From positions 1 through 36,498 of the forward strand of contig SVGK01000003.1 of NCBI GenBank assembly GCA_015056395.1: a stretch of DNA of 36,498 bases, read 5' to 3'. The DNA comes from Clostridiales bacterium (GTDB taxonomy: Bacteria; Bacillota; Clostridia; Christensenellales; Aristaeellaceae). The notes under the pieces are model-generated. The model was not told where the DNA came from. It did not search any database and was given only the letters and a program-made list of their open reading frames with translations. A program made the translations under genes and the position numbers. Of the stretch, positions 25,151 to 32,289 are shown in pieces; the first letter of the stretch is position 1, and the number at the start of each line of letters is the position of its first letter.

Positions 25151-25679
25151 GCCGAGGAGTGGGCTCTTCCATGGAACGATCGGAGATAGGGCGATCACCA
25201 GTGCGGAGCAGATCATCGCAGCCAGAACGGCAGGACTGGATTTGCATGAGCACCCTATTACCCAGAAGGAACTGAGTTCAAAGCGCATGAAGCAGCTGAG
25301 TGCGAAGGTTGTCGCCAGAACGGCAACGAAAGCAGAGTACCAGGCGATCATGTGGAATAAACGTTTTCGCACAAGAAGGGATACCGGCATCAATGAATTC
25401 TGGAAACAGGAACGTTATAGGATCATTACAGGTCAGCAGACAACACGTAGCTGGTCGCCGCAACAAATCGCTGATATCCTTAACAAACACCGCCCAAAAT
25501 TCAAGGGGAAAACAATGGCTGGCCATCATGCTTACAGCGCATCCCGCTACCCACATCTGGCTAATCGCGCTGAAGTTATATTTCCGGTCACCCATACTGA
25601 ACATTACAAGGGCTGGCATGGCGGCAATTATCGCCGCAGTTTACCCGGTCGTCGAATTCGATCCATCATCGAATTCTAA
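25143..25679 (+). CDS. Free-standing GHH/HNH-type nuclease toxin
   Basis: 178 residues. The C-terminal half, from TGINEFWKQE at about 81, matches the nuclease tip of polymorphic (LXG-type) toxins: WSPQQIADILNKHRP, MAGHHAYSASRYPHLA (GHH at 127-129), VIFPVTHTEHYKGWHGGNYRRSLPG with His154 and His159. This is a metal-dependent HNH/Endo VII-like core. The N-terminal 80 residues (LDLHEHPITQKELSSKRMKQL) resemble the stretch that precedes such tips. No LXG, WXG or signal-peptide module is attached, so export is not evident. The start at 25143 lies inside the DUF4417 gene. DNA degradation is inferred from the family. Confidence 0.7.
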   Translation: MSKPRSGLFHGTIGDRAITSAEQIIAARTAGLDLHEHPITQKELSSKRMKQLSAKVVARTATKAEYQAIMWNKRFRTRRDTGINEFWKQERYRIITGQQTTRSWSPQQIADILNKHRPKFKGKTMAGHHAYSASRYPHLANRAEVIFPVTHTEHYKGWHGGNYRRSLPGRRIRSIIEF

Positions 25680-25692
25680 GGAGGCTTTGTAA

Positions 25693-26010
25693 ATGGATTA
25701 CTATGGTATCAAGGTTCCTTTGAACACAAATGTCACACTTTGCATAAAGGCTATCAGAAAACTGCTGCCTTTGTCGATTTCTGACGTTAAAAAGCGCGTT
25801 GAGACCGGTGAATACCTGTGCACGTTCAGCCAGGTGATCACCGAGGAAGTTGACAAGGCCATTGAAGTCTATCGTGCGCTTATGGATGCGGGAATTGACG
25901 TACAGTGCTTTGAACACGCTGAATGCTTGGAGAACGATCGGCCCTTTAGTTTTGATCTACTTCAAAACTGGAGCAGAACCTGCCACGAGATCGAGGAAGA
26001 GGACTACTGA
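25693..26010 (+). CDS. Probable immunity protein for the GHH toxin
   Basis: 105 residues, strongly acidic (ENDRPFSFDLL, HEIEEEDY), 13 bp after the toxin stop with a perfect TAAGGAGG site. Size, charge and position fit an immunity protein that blocks the basic nuclease. The middle part (LSISDVKKRVETGEYL, VYRALMDAGIDVQCFE) looks like a small alpha/beta fold reminiscent of a ribosomal L7/L12 C-terminal-like domain (SISDVKKRVETGEYL). No family assignment is certain; the pairing is inference from context. Confidence 0.6.
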   Translation: MDYYGIKVPLNTNVTLCIKAIRKLLPLSISDVKKRVETGEYLCTFSQVITEEVDKAIEVYRALMDAGIDVQCFEHAECLENDRPFSFDLLQNWSRTCHEIEEEDY

Positions 26011-26016
26011 TGAGAC

Positions 26017-26288
26017 TCAGGTGAGGGGACAGGGACAGTGTCGTGCTGTCCTTCGCCCCTCGCCGATCAGCATTTCCAAGGCTTGAGGGAAGGCCTTTCC
26101 GAAAAACTCGGTCACGGAATCAGTGGGATGACCGCCCTTGCTCTTGCTGTGGTGATATCGGCGATTGCCGTGGTTGGTCACAGAATCGTGCGCACCCATC
26201 TTGATCCTTTGCCGTTGCACGTTAGCGTCTCGCCTTGGCTACACAGAAATCCTTCCAGATCGGTTTCATTGGCGCAGTCGATTTGCAA
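26017..26288 (-). pseudogene. Frameshifted relic of a CHC2/DUF3991-TOPRIM-type primase-like gene
   Basis: Minus-strand codons near 26288 read QIDCANETDLEGFLCSQGET, then LTCNGKGSRWVR. After a one-base loss (codons ..CGC|CAC.. sharing a C) they continue in the next frame as HDSVTNHGNRRYHHSKSKGG, then HPTDSVTEFFGKAFPQALEM and LIGEG. This is the pattern of the N-terminal zinc-finger-like region of DUF3991/TOPRIM proteins of conjugative elements (DLxxFLxSQGE..., RHDSV, W/YHHSxxKGG, FxGKxFPEAL). The remainder of the gene is missing. It marks the right edge of the foreign island. No search was run. Confidence 0.5.
26023..26061 (+). terminator. Hairpin after the immunity gene
   Basis: GAGGGG (26023-26028) with CCCCTC (26056-26061), and inside it GGACAG (26033-26038) with CTGTCC (26046-26051). 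It lies 12 bp after the immunity-gene stop. No T tract. Confidence 0.4.
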
Positions 26289-26313
26289 TTTGTGTTATAA
26301 TCCGTGTTATACT
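26283..26313 (+). promoter_or_regulatory. Weak candidate promoter for the DUF503 operon
   Basis: TTGCAA (26283-26288) and TATACT (26308-26313) with an over-long 19-bp spacer; another TATAAT lies at 26296-26301. The rest of 26062-26446 holds only the primase relic and this site. Confidence 0.35.
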
Positions 26314-26446
26314 ATAGGCAGAGAGAGTGCGTGTCATGCCAGAATTGAGCCGTGTCTTGTCCTGCAAATCTCTTGACTCTTGAGGATGCGGCGCATTTGG
26401 CCTTTGACCGGCGATGATACGCGATATCCCGCAGGAGGTGTGACGA

Positions 26447-26728
26447 ATGACCATAGCCGTGATGACGTTCAGGCTGCACGCCGAATGGGTGCACAGCCTG
26501 AAGGAGAAGAGGATGATCGTCAAGAGCCTGATCGCAAGGCTCCAGAACAGGTTCCACGTGTCCGCGGCGGAGATCGACGCGCAGGACGTGCACCAGATCG
26601 TCGTGCTGGGCGTGGCCGCCATCGTGCCGCACGCCGCCATGGCGTCGAGCCTCATGGACGAGATCAGCGCGTTCATGGGGGCCGCCACGGACGCTGAAAT
26701 ATTGGAAGAGACGAGGGAGATCAGATGA
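26447..26728 (+). CDS. DUF503 family protein (YlxP-like)
   Basis: 93 residues. The DUF503 pattern is clear: a first strand IAVMTFRLH, then SLKEKRMIVKSLIARLQNRFHVSAAEIDAQD, a strand QIVVLGVAAI and a C-terminal helix. The small ferredoxin-like fold is widespread in Firmicutes, often near ribosome-assembly genes; its biochemical role is not established. AGGAGG lies 8 bases before the ATG. It overlaps the next gene by ATGA and returns to core codon use (7 ATC, 2 ATA, no ATT), so the island ends before it. Confidence 0.88.
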   Translation: MTIAVMTFRLHAEWVHSLKEKRMIVKSLIARLQNRFHVSAAEIDAQDVHQIVVLGVAAIVPHAAMASSLMDEISAFMGAATDAEILEETREIR

Positions 26729-27147
26729 AGTGGATGATGATAGTGCTGCTTATGTGTCTCATGGCGCTGTCGGGCTGCGCCGTCGGCGACGCCGGGCGGG
26801 ACGAGGGCGCGCAGGCGGGCCATGCCGCCTACAGGCAGATCGACCAGCAGACCGCCGCGCGCATGATGTCAGAGGACGACGGGCACGTGGTCGTGGACGT
26901 GCGCAGACAGGACGAATACGAGGCGGGACACATACCCGGCGCGATACTCCTGCCCAACGAGACGATAGGCGCGGAGCGGCCCGAGGCGCTTCCGGATACC
27001 GATCAGGTCATACTGATCTACTGCCGCAGCGGCAACCGGTCGAAGCAGGCGGCGCAGAAGCTTGCGGACATGGGCTATGTGAACGTCTATGAATTCGGCG
27101 GCATCAACACATGGACGGGCGAGATCGTCAGCGGAGGCGCGGGATGA
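26725..27147 (+). CDS. Rhodanese-domain lipoprotein
   Basis: 140 residues. A lipoprotein signal (MKWMMIVLLMCLMALSGC, lipobox LSGC) anchors it outside the membrane. A single rhodanese domain spans about 45-138: VVVDVRRQDEYEAGHIPGAILLPNE, then the active-site loop YCRSGNRSKQAAQKL with the sulfur-carrying cysteine, and VNVYEFGGINTW. Relatives transfer sulfane sulfur; the partner outside the cell is unknown. Overlaps both neighbours by ATGA. Confidence 0.92.
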   Translation: MKWMMIVLLMCLMALSGCAVGDAGRDEGAQAGHAAYRQIDQQTAARMMSEDDGHVVVDVRRQDEYEAGHIPGAILLPNETIGAERPEALPDTDQVILIYCRSGNRSKQAAQKLADMGYVNVYEFGGINTWTGEIVSGGAG

Positions 27148-27716
27148 TCGTGATCGTGCGCCACGGGCAGACGGACGCGAACTCAGGCCACAGGCTGCTC
27201 GGGCGCGGGAATCCGCCGCTCAACGACGCGGGCGCCGCGCAGGCTGCGCAGGCCGCGAAGGGACTTCTCGCGCGCGGCTTTGCCTTCCGGCACGTGTTTT
27301 CGAGCCCGCTGGTGCGCGCGCTGCGGACGGCGCTGATCATAGCGCCGGACGTCCCGCCCGTCACGGACGCGAGGCTTATCGAGATGGACATGGGCCCATA
27401 CGAGGGCGCGGACCTTCATGACCTGCCGCCCGAGGTGCGCGTGTTCTTCAGCGACTTCGCCAACAATCCCGCGCCCGCGGGCATGGAACAGCTGAGCGAC
27501 GTCGTGCGGCGCACGGGGGCCTTCCTGGAGGAGATCGCTCCGCTGGAGGGAGACGTGCTGGTCTGCACGCACGCCATTGCGATGAAGGCCATGCTCGAAT
27601 ACCTGACGCCCGGGGCGAACGGACGCTTCTGGTCCGCCTATCTCGGCAATTGCGCCGCCTGGGCCGTCCGAAGCGAAGGGGGCGCGCTCGGCCTGCCGGA
27701 AGATCTGGCGCTGTGA
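27144..27716 (+). CDS. Histidine phosphatase (phosphoglycerate mutase-like) family protein
   Basis: 190 residues, cytosolic. RHG motif in VIVRHGQTDAN (phospho-accepting His), SSPLVRALRTA with the second arginine, MDMGPYEGADL, and the C-terminal catalytic LVCTHAIAMKAML. Length and motifs fit the small broad-range phosphatases (cobC/GpmB-like). The substrate cannot be told. The start is set at 27144 (ATGA overlap, GCGGAGG upstream); the upstream extension overlaps the rhodanese gene. Confidence 0.9.
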   Translation: MIVIVRHGQTDANSGHRLLGRGNPPLNDAGAAQAAQAAKGLLARGFAFRHVFSSPLVRALRTALIIAPDVPPVTDARLIEMDMGPYEGADLHDLPPEVRVFFSDFANNPAPAGMEQLSDVVRRTGAFLEEIAPLEGDVLVCTHAIAMKAMLEYLTPGANGRFWSAYLGNCAAWAVRSEGGALGLPEDLAL

Positions 27717-27739
27717 CATCGAAACATTTCGAAAGACAC

Positions 27740-27770
27740 TTGACTTACAGCGCGCTCTAACGTTTATAAT
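27740..27770 (+). promoter_or_regulatory. Promoter of the AEC-oxidoreductase operon
   Basis: TTGACT (27740-27745) and TATAAT (27765-27770), with a long 19-bp spacer. A small palindrome TCGAAA-CA-TTTCGA (27719-27732) stands just upstream and could be an operator or the end of the previous operon. Confidence 0.5.
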
Positions 27771-27800
27771 CACATCAATAACGAAGAGAAGAGGGAAGAC

Positions 27801-28733
27801 ATGTACCGCATCACAGGAGTTCTTCAGACCGTATTGCCCGTGGTCATCATGCTCATGATCGGCATGCTTTGCCGCGTGAAAAAGCTGATCGGGCGCGAGG
27901 GCATCAACGCGCTCAAGTCCGTCGTGGTGAACATCGCGCTGCCCGCCGTGCTGCTCAACGCCTTCGCCACGACCCAGTACACGTTCATGGATGTCGTGAT
28001 ACCCGTCGTGATGTTCCTGATCTGCCTGGCGGCGTGGGCGCTGGGACGAGTGGCCGCGAAGGTGCTCGGCATGGGCTCGCGCTTCGTGCCGTTCCTCACC
28101 ACGGGCTTCGAGGCGGGCATGCTGGGCTATGCGCTCTTCGAGATGCTCTACGGCAGCGCGCGGACGGCGTCGTTCGCGCGCATAGACTTAGGCCAGGTGC
28201 TGTTCGTGTTCACGCTGTACAAGGTGCTGCTGGGGCTCCAGGCGCGCGAGAAGGCCGACGTGGGACAGTTGTTCAGGGAGATGGCGCTCTCGCCGATCAT
28301 CCTCGCTATAGCGGCGGGCGTGCTGCTGGGCGCGACTGGGCTGTACCGCGCGATGATCCCTTCGGGTGCGAGCGGCGTATTCGACGCATGCACATCGTTC
28401 ATATCCGCGCCGACCAGCGCCATCATACTTTTGACCATAGGCTACGACCTGGTGCTGGGCGACATACCGTGGGCTGAAACGCTCAAGGTCGTGGCGGTGC
28501 GCCTCGTCATCATGATGGCGCTGCGCGCCGCGCTCATCATGCTGCTGCATGCGGCGTGGCCGGACGCGCAGATGGACGCGGCGGTCAACGTGATGTTCAT
28601 ACTGCCGCCGCCCTTCGTGCTGCCCGTGTTCGCCGACGACGCGGACCAGCGCGTGTACGTCTCTTCCGCGCTCTCCGTCTCGACGCTGGTCGCCATCATA
28701 GGCTTCGGCGTGCTCGCGGCGCTGGGCGCATAG
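27801..28733 (+). CDS. Auxin efflux carrier (AEC) family permease
   Basis: 310-residue membrane protein with about ten hydrophobic segments. Family regions: VVVNIALPAVLLNAFATTQY at the first broken helix, LTTGFEAGMLGYALFEMLYG in the first half, and MFILPPPFVLPVFADDA in the second, with TIGYDLVLGDIPW between. It is only distantly like the copy at 6194-7120. As first gene of a six-gene run with redox enzymes, it may move an organic acid they handle. Confidence 0.85.
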   Translation: MYRITGVLQTVLPVVIMLMIGMLCRVKKLIGREGINALKSVVVNIALPAVLLNAFATTQYTFMDVVIPVVMFLICLAAWALGRVAAKVLGMGSRFVPFLTTGFEAGMLGYALFEMLYGSARTASFARIDLGQVLFVFTLYKVLLGLQAREKADVGQLFREMALSPIILAIAAGVLLGATGLYRAMIPSGASGVFDACTSFISAPTSAIILLTIGYDLVLGDIPWAETLKVVAVRLVIMMALRAALIMLLHAAWPDAQMDAAVNVMFILPPPFVLPVFADDADQRVYVSSALSVSTLVAIIGFGVLAALGA

Positions 28734-28767
28734 CCATACCCGACCGACACAGAGGAGGAACATGACC

Positions 28768-29898
28768 ATGAAATACCGCAACTTCGGCAAGCTGGGCATA
28801 CAGGGCTCGGCGTTCGGACTGGGCTGCATGCGCTTCAACGGCGCGGCCAGCGGCGACAGCATCATCGACGAACAGAAGGCGATCGGCCTGATCCGCCGCG
28901 CGATAGACGGCGGCGTGACCTACCTGGACACCGCCTATGTCTATCTGGACAAGACGTCCGAGATCGTGCTGGGCAAGGCGCTTCGCGACGGCTACCGCGA
29001 CAGGGTGACCATCGCCACCAAGATGCCCATGGAGCACGTGCACGACCGCACGGAGATGCAGGCGCTGCTGGACACCGAGCTTGCAAAGCTTCAGACCGAC
29101 CACATCGACTTCTACCTGATGCACGGCATCAACCGCGAGAAGTGGGAGTACTTCAAGTCCATCGGCGCGCCGGAGTTCTTCGAGGACATGAAGCGGGCGG
29201 GCAAGATCCGCTACAAGTGCTTCTCGTTCCACGGTCCGTATGACGAGTTCGAGTACATCATACAGGACTACGACTGGGACATGGTGCAGATACAGTACAA
29301 CTTCATGGATGTGGAGAACCAGGCGGGCACGAAGGGGCTCGAGCTGGCGGGAAGGCTCGGCATACCCGTGGTCATCATGGAGGGCCTGCTGGGCGGACGC
29401 CTTGCGAAGGCGCCGGAGAACGTGCAGGCGCTGTACGACGCGTTCCCGGTGAAGCGCTCGCCGGTGGAGTGGGCGTTCAGGTGGCTCTGCAACCATCCCC
29501 AGATCGCCACGGTGCTGTCCGGCTGCAACGAGGCGGAGCAGATCGACGACAACCTGCGCATATTCGACACGGTGGAGCCGGGTATCATGTCCGAGGACGA
29601 GCTCAAGCTCATGGACGACGTGCGCAAGGCCTACCTGGCCCGCACGAAGATTGGCTGCACGGGCTGCCGCTACTGCATGCCCTGCCCCAACGGCGTGAAC
29701 ATACCCGGCCTGTTCGCCGCGTGGAACGACGTGTCCCTCTACGACACGGACCCGAAGGATCACTTCGGACTGCGCCGCATACGCGAAAACGGCGAGGGCG
29801 CGGACAACTGCGTCGCCTGCGGCGCGTGCGAGGCGGCGTGCCCGCAGAACCTGCCCATCATCGAAAAGCTGCAGGAGGCGTGGAAGGCGCTTGCCTGA
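28768..29898 (+). CDS. Aldo/keto reductase with C-terminal ferredoxin-type 4Fe-4S domain
   Basis: 376 residues. The AKR barrel (about 1-290) shows the catalytic tetrad: Asp and Tyr in YLDTAYVYLDK, Lys in IATKMP, His in YLMHGI. The C-terminal extension has CTGCRYCMPCPNGVNIP and NCVACGACEAACPQNLPI. The second is a classical 4Fe-4S pattern, the first a partial one. This architecture is common in anaerobic Clostridia; substrate unknown. ATG 28768 is preferred because AGAGGAGG is 9 bases upstream, against 3 for ATG 28762. Confidence 0.93.
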   Translation: MKYRNFGKLGIQGSAFGLGCMRFNGAASGDSIIDEQKAIGLIRRAIDGGVTYLDTAYVYLDKTSEIVLGKALRDGYRDRVTIATKMPMEHVHDRTEMQALLDTELAKLQTDHIDFYLMHGINREKWEYFKSIGAPEFFEDMKRAGKIRYKCFSFHGPYDEFEYIIQDYDWDMVQIQYNFMDVENQAGTKGLELAGRLGIPVVIMEGLLGGRLAKAPENVQALYDAFPVKRSPVEWAFRWLCNHPQIATVLSGCNEAEQIDDNLRIFDTVEPGIMSEDELKLMDDVRKAYLARTKIGCTGCRYCMPCPNGVNIPGLFAAWNDVSLYDTDPKDHFGLRRIRENGEGADNCVACGACEAACPQNLPIIEKLQEAWKALA

Positions 29899-29919
29899 AT
29901 ATAGAGGAGATGCATCCAA

Positions 29920-30333
29920 ATGATCACGAACATCGCGCACAACGCCGTCACTGTGCGTGACATGGAGGAATCCATACGCTTCTACACCGAGGCCATGGGC
30001 TTCACGAAGGCGTTCGAGATACCGCGCCCCGAGACGGGAGAGCCGTGGATCGTCTACATGAACCTGTGCAGGGGGCAGTTCCTGGAGCTCTTCTACGGCG
30101 GCGAGACGTTCGAGCCGTGGAACGACAGGCAGATCGGCTTCAACCACTTCTGCTTCGAGGTGGACGACATATTCGAGACGGTCGAGCGCATACGCGCCGC
30201 CGGCTACGCCATAGACGCGGAGCCCAAGCAGGGCGCGGACATGAACTGGCAGGCCTGGGTCAAGGACCCCAACGGCATACGCATAGAGCTCATGAAGATA
30301 TCGCCCGAATCGCCGCAGGCGAAGTACATGTGA
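29920..30333 (+). CDS. VOC (glyoxalase/bleomycin-resistance fold) family protein
   Basis: 137 residues. Two beta-alpha-beta-beta-beta halves: HNAVTVRDMEESIRFYTEAMGF and INHFCFEVDDIFETVERI-like (here FNHFCFEVDDIF), then WVKDPNGIRIELMKI. The metal ligands usual in glyoxalase I (His near the start, Glu in FLELF, His in NHF, Glu in IELM) are all in place. It may be a lactoylglutathione-lyase-like or epimerase-like enzyme. RBS GAGGAG; 21 bp after the reductase. Confidence 0.88.
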   Translation: MITNIAHNAVTVRDMEESIRFYTEAMGFTKAFEIPRPETGEPWIVYMNLCRGQFLELFYGGETFEPWNDRQIGFNHFCFEVDDIFETVERIRAAGYAIDAEPKQGADMNWQAWVKDPNGIRIELMKISPESPQAKYM

Positions 30334-30355
30334 CCATACGAAGGGGGAGCCGGAC

Positions 30356-31336
30356 ATGAGGAAGATCAAGTGGGGCGTGCTGGGCACGGCGAACATCGCC
30401 CGGGTCTGCACGATACCCGGCATGAAGCTTGCGGAGAACTGCGAGACCTACGCCATCGCGGGCCGCAGCATGGAGAAGGCGCAGGCGTACAAGGAGCAGT
30501 TCGGCTTCGAGGTCGCCTATGACAGCTACGACGCGCTGCTGGCCGACCCGAACGTCGAGGCGGTGTACATACCGCTGCCGAACACGCTGCACCGCGAATG
30601 GGTGATCAAGGCGGCGAAGGCGAAGAAGCACATACTCTGTGAAAAGCCCATGGCGCCCACCGCCGCGGAGGCGAAGGTGATGCAGGAATGCGCCGACCAA
30701 AACGGCGTGGTGCTGATGGAGGCGTTCGCCTATCTGCACAGCCCGCTGATCGCGGCGCTCAAGGCGGAGCTGGACAGCGGTGCGATCGGCGACGTGCGCT
30801 ACCTCGAGAACGCATTCGTCACCGGGTCCTACGACCTCTCGAACATACGCATGCGCAGGGAGACGCTGGGCGGCAGCGTGTACGACCTTGGCTGCTACTG
30901 CATAAGCCAGGCGATATGGCTCCTGGGCGAGCCTGACGGCGTGCAGGCGGTGGGTACGTTCTCGCCGCAGGCCATCGACAGGCTCACCACGGGCATCATG
31001 AACTATGCCGACGGGCGCGCCGCGGTGTTCACGTGCGGCATGGTGCTCTCGCGCGAGAGCATAGGCCGCCTGGACAGGCTGCAGATACACGGCACGAAGG
31101 GCTTCATACGCACGGACGCGCAGTACAACCAGGAGGGCACGCTCTCCTATCAGATCGTGACGAAGAAGGAGATCGTCACGCGCAGCGTGTACGCGCCGCA
31201 GAACTATTCGCTGGAGGTCGCGCAGCTGGGACGCTGCATCACCGACGGCGAAAAGCCGCACGTGTCGCACGAGATGACGCTGGCCATCGCGCGCACGGTG
31301 GACAAGGCGCTCAAGGCGATAGGCTACGTGGAATGA
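30356..31336 (+). CDS. Gfo/Idh/MocA-family NAD(P)-dependent oxidoreductase
   Basis: 326 residues. N-terminal Rossmann fold: KWGVLGTANIARVCTIPGM, VYIPLPNTLHREWVIKAA, and the family motif CEKPMAP with the catalytic lysine. The C-terminal alpha/beta domain has MEAFAYLHSPLI, GGSVYDLGCYCISQAIW (His/Asp position of the active site shifted to Tyr/Cys) and a beta sheet. It acts on a sugar, inositol or dihydrodiol-like substrate that cannot be named. RBS GGGGGAG. Confidence 0.92.
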   Translation: MRKIKWGVLGTANIARVCTIPGMKLAENCETYAIAGRSMEKAQAYKEQFGFEVAYDSYDALLADPNVEAVYIPLPNTLHREWVIKAAKAKKHILCEKPMAPTAAEAKVMQECADQNGVVLMEAFAYLHSPLIAALKAELDSGAIGDVRYLENAFVTGSYDLSNIRMRRETLGGSVYDLGCYCISQAIWLLGEPDGVQAVGTFSPQAIDRLTTGIMNYADGRAAVFTCGMVLSRESIGRLDRLQIHGTKGFIRTDAQYNQEGTLSYQIVTKKEIVTRSVYAPQNYSLEVAQLGRCITDGEKPHVSHEMTLAIARTVDKALKAIGYVE

Positions 31337-31373
31337 GGGGCGTGGCAGCCTGACGGATGCGGGGTGACAGACC

Positions 31374-32270
31374 ATGGAGATCGTGGAGTATTTCACGGCC
31401 GGCGACAGGGAGCACTGGCTTGAGGAGATCGGGAAGAGCGACTGGGGCGGGGGAGAGTACCTGCACGGCCTGCTGCTGGACGACCGCCTGCGTTCGCTGT
31501 GCGGCGAGGACACGAGGGTGCTCATGCTGACCGACGGGGACCGGCTGGTGTCCTTCTGCACATTTGCGGAGCAGGACGACATACGCGAGCCGTTGCTCAA
31601 GCCCTGGGTGGGCTTTGTCTACACGTTCCCCGAATATCGCGGGAACAGGTACATGGGCAAGCTTCTGGACCGCGCGCAGGCGCTTGCGCGGCAGGAGGGC
31701 CAAAGGCAGATCTACATCTCGACCAACGAGACGGGGCTTTATGAAAAGTACGGGTATTCCTTCTGGAAGATGATGAAGGATGTGCACGGCGAGTACAGCC
31801 GCGTCTATCGCAAGGCGGTCTGTCCGCCCGTGGCGTACCGGACGATGACCATGGACGACTATGACCGCGTCTATGCCCTTTGGATGTCGTGCAGGAACAT
31901 GGGCTTCAACGACCTGGACGATTCCAGGGAAGGCATCGGAAGGTACCTGAGGCGCAACCCTTCGACCAGCTGGGTCGCGCTCGAGGGCGACAGGATCGTG
32001 GGCGTGATACTCGCCGGGCACGACGGACGCAGGGGCTTCATACACCATATGGCCGTGGCGGAGGACCATCGTCGGCTCGGCGTGGCGAGCGCCCTTCTGG
32101 ACAGGGCGCTCCGCGCGCTGAAGGCCGAGGGCATCAACAAGGCCACGCTGCTGGTGTTCAACAGGAACGAGGCCGGGAACGCCTTCTGGGAAAGCCGGCG
32201 CTTCACCGCGAGGGACGACATCACCTACAGGAACCGGGCTCTGGCCGAGCTCGTGCGCATCGACACTTAG
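31374..32270 (+). CDS. Protein with two tandem GNAT acetyltransferase domains
   Basis: 298 residues. GNAT 1 (about 1-145) carries the acetyl-CoA loop FPEYRGNRYMGKLLDRA and ends YEKYGYSFWKMMKD. GNAT 2 (about 150-298) carries HHMAVAEDHRRLGVASALLDRAL and NEAGNAFWESRRF. Each has a recognisable Q/R-x-x-G-x-G/A-type pyrophosphate loop, though the first is unusual (RGNRYMG). The acceptor is unknown. Same-strand run with 37 and 19 bp gaps. Confidence 0.85.
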   Translation: MEIVEYFTAGDREHWLEEIGKSDWGGGEYLHGLLLDDRLRSLCGEDTRVLMLTDGDRLVSFCTFAEQDDIREPLLKPWVGFVYTFPEYRGNRYMGKLLDRAQALARQEGQRQIYISTNETGLYEKYGYSFWKMMKDVHGEYSRVYRKAVCPPVAYRTMTMDDYDRVYALWMSCRNMGFNDLDDSREGIGRYLRRNPSTSWVALEGDRIVGVILAGHDGRRGFIHHMAVAEDHRRLGVASALLDRALRALKAEGINKATLLVFNRNEAGNAFWESRRFTARDDITYRNRALAELVRIDT

Positions 32271-32289
32271 ACGGAGGGGGAGGCGGCAT

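Noticed and set aside
26266..26823. 185-codon minus-strand frame over the DUF503 gene
   Set aside because: Shadow of DUF503 and the rhodanese gene; His/Ser-rich with no motif and no RBS.
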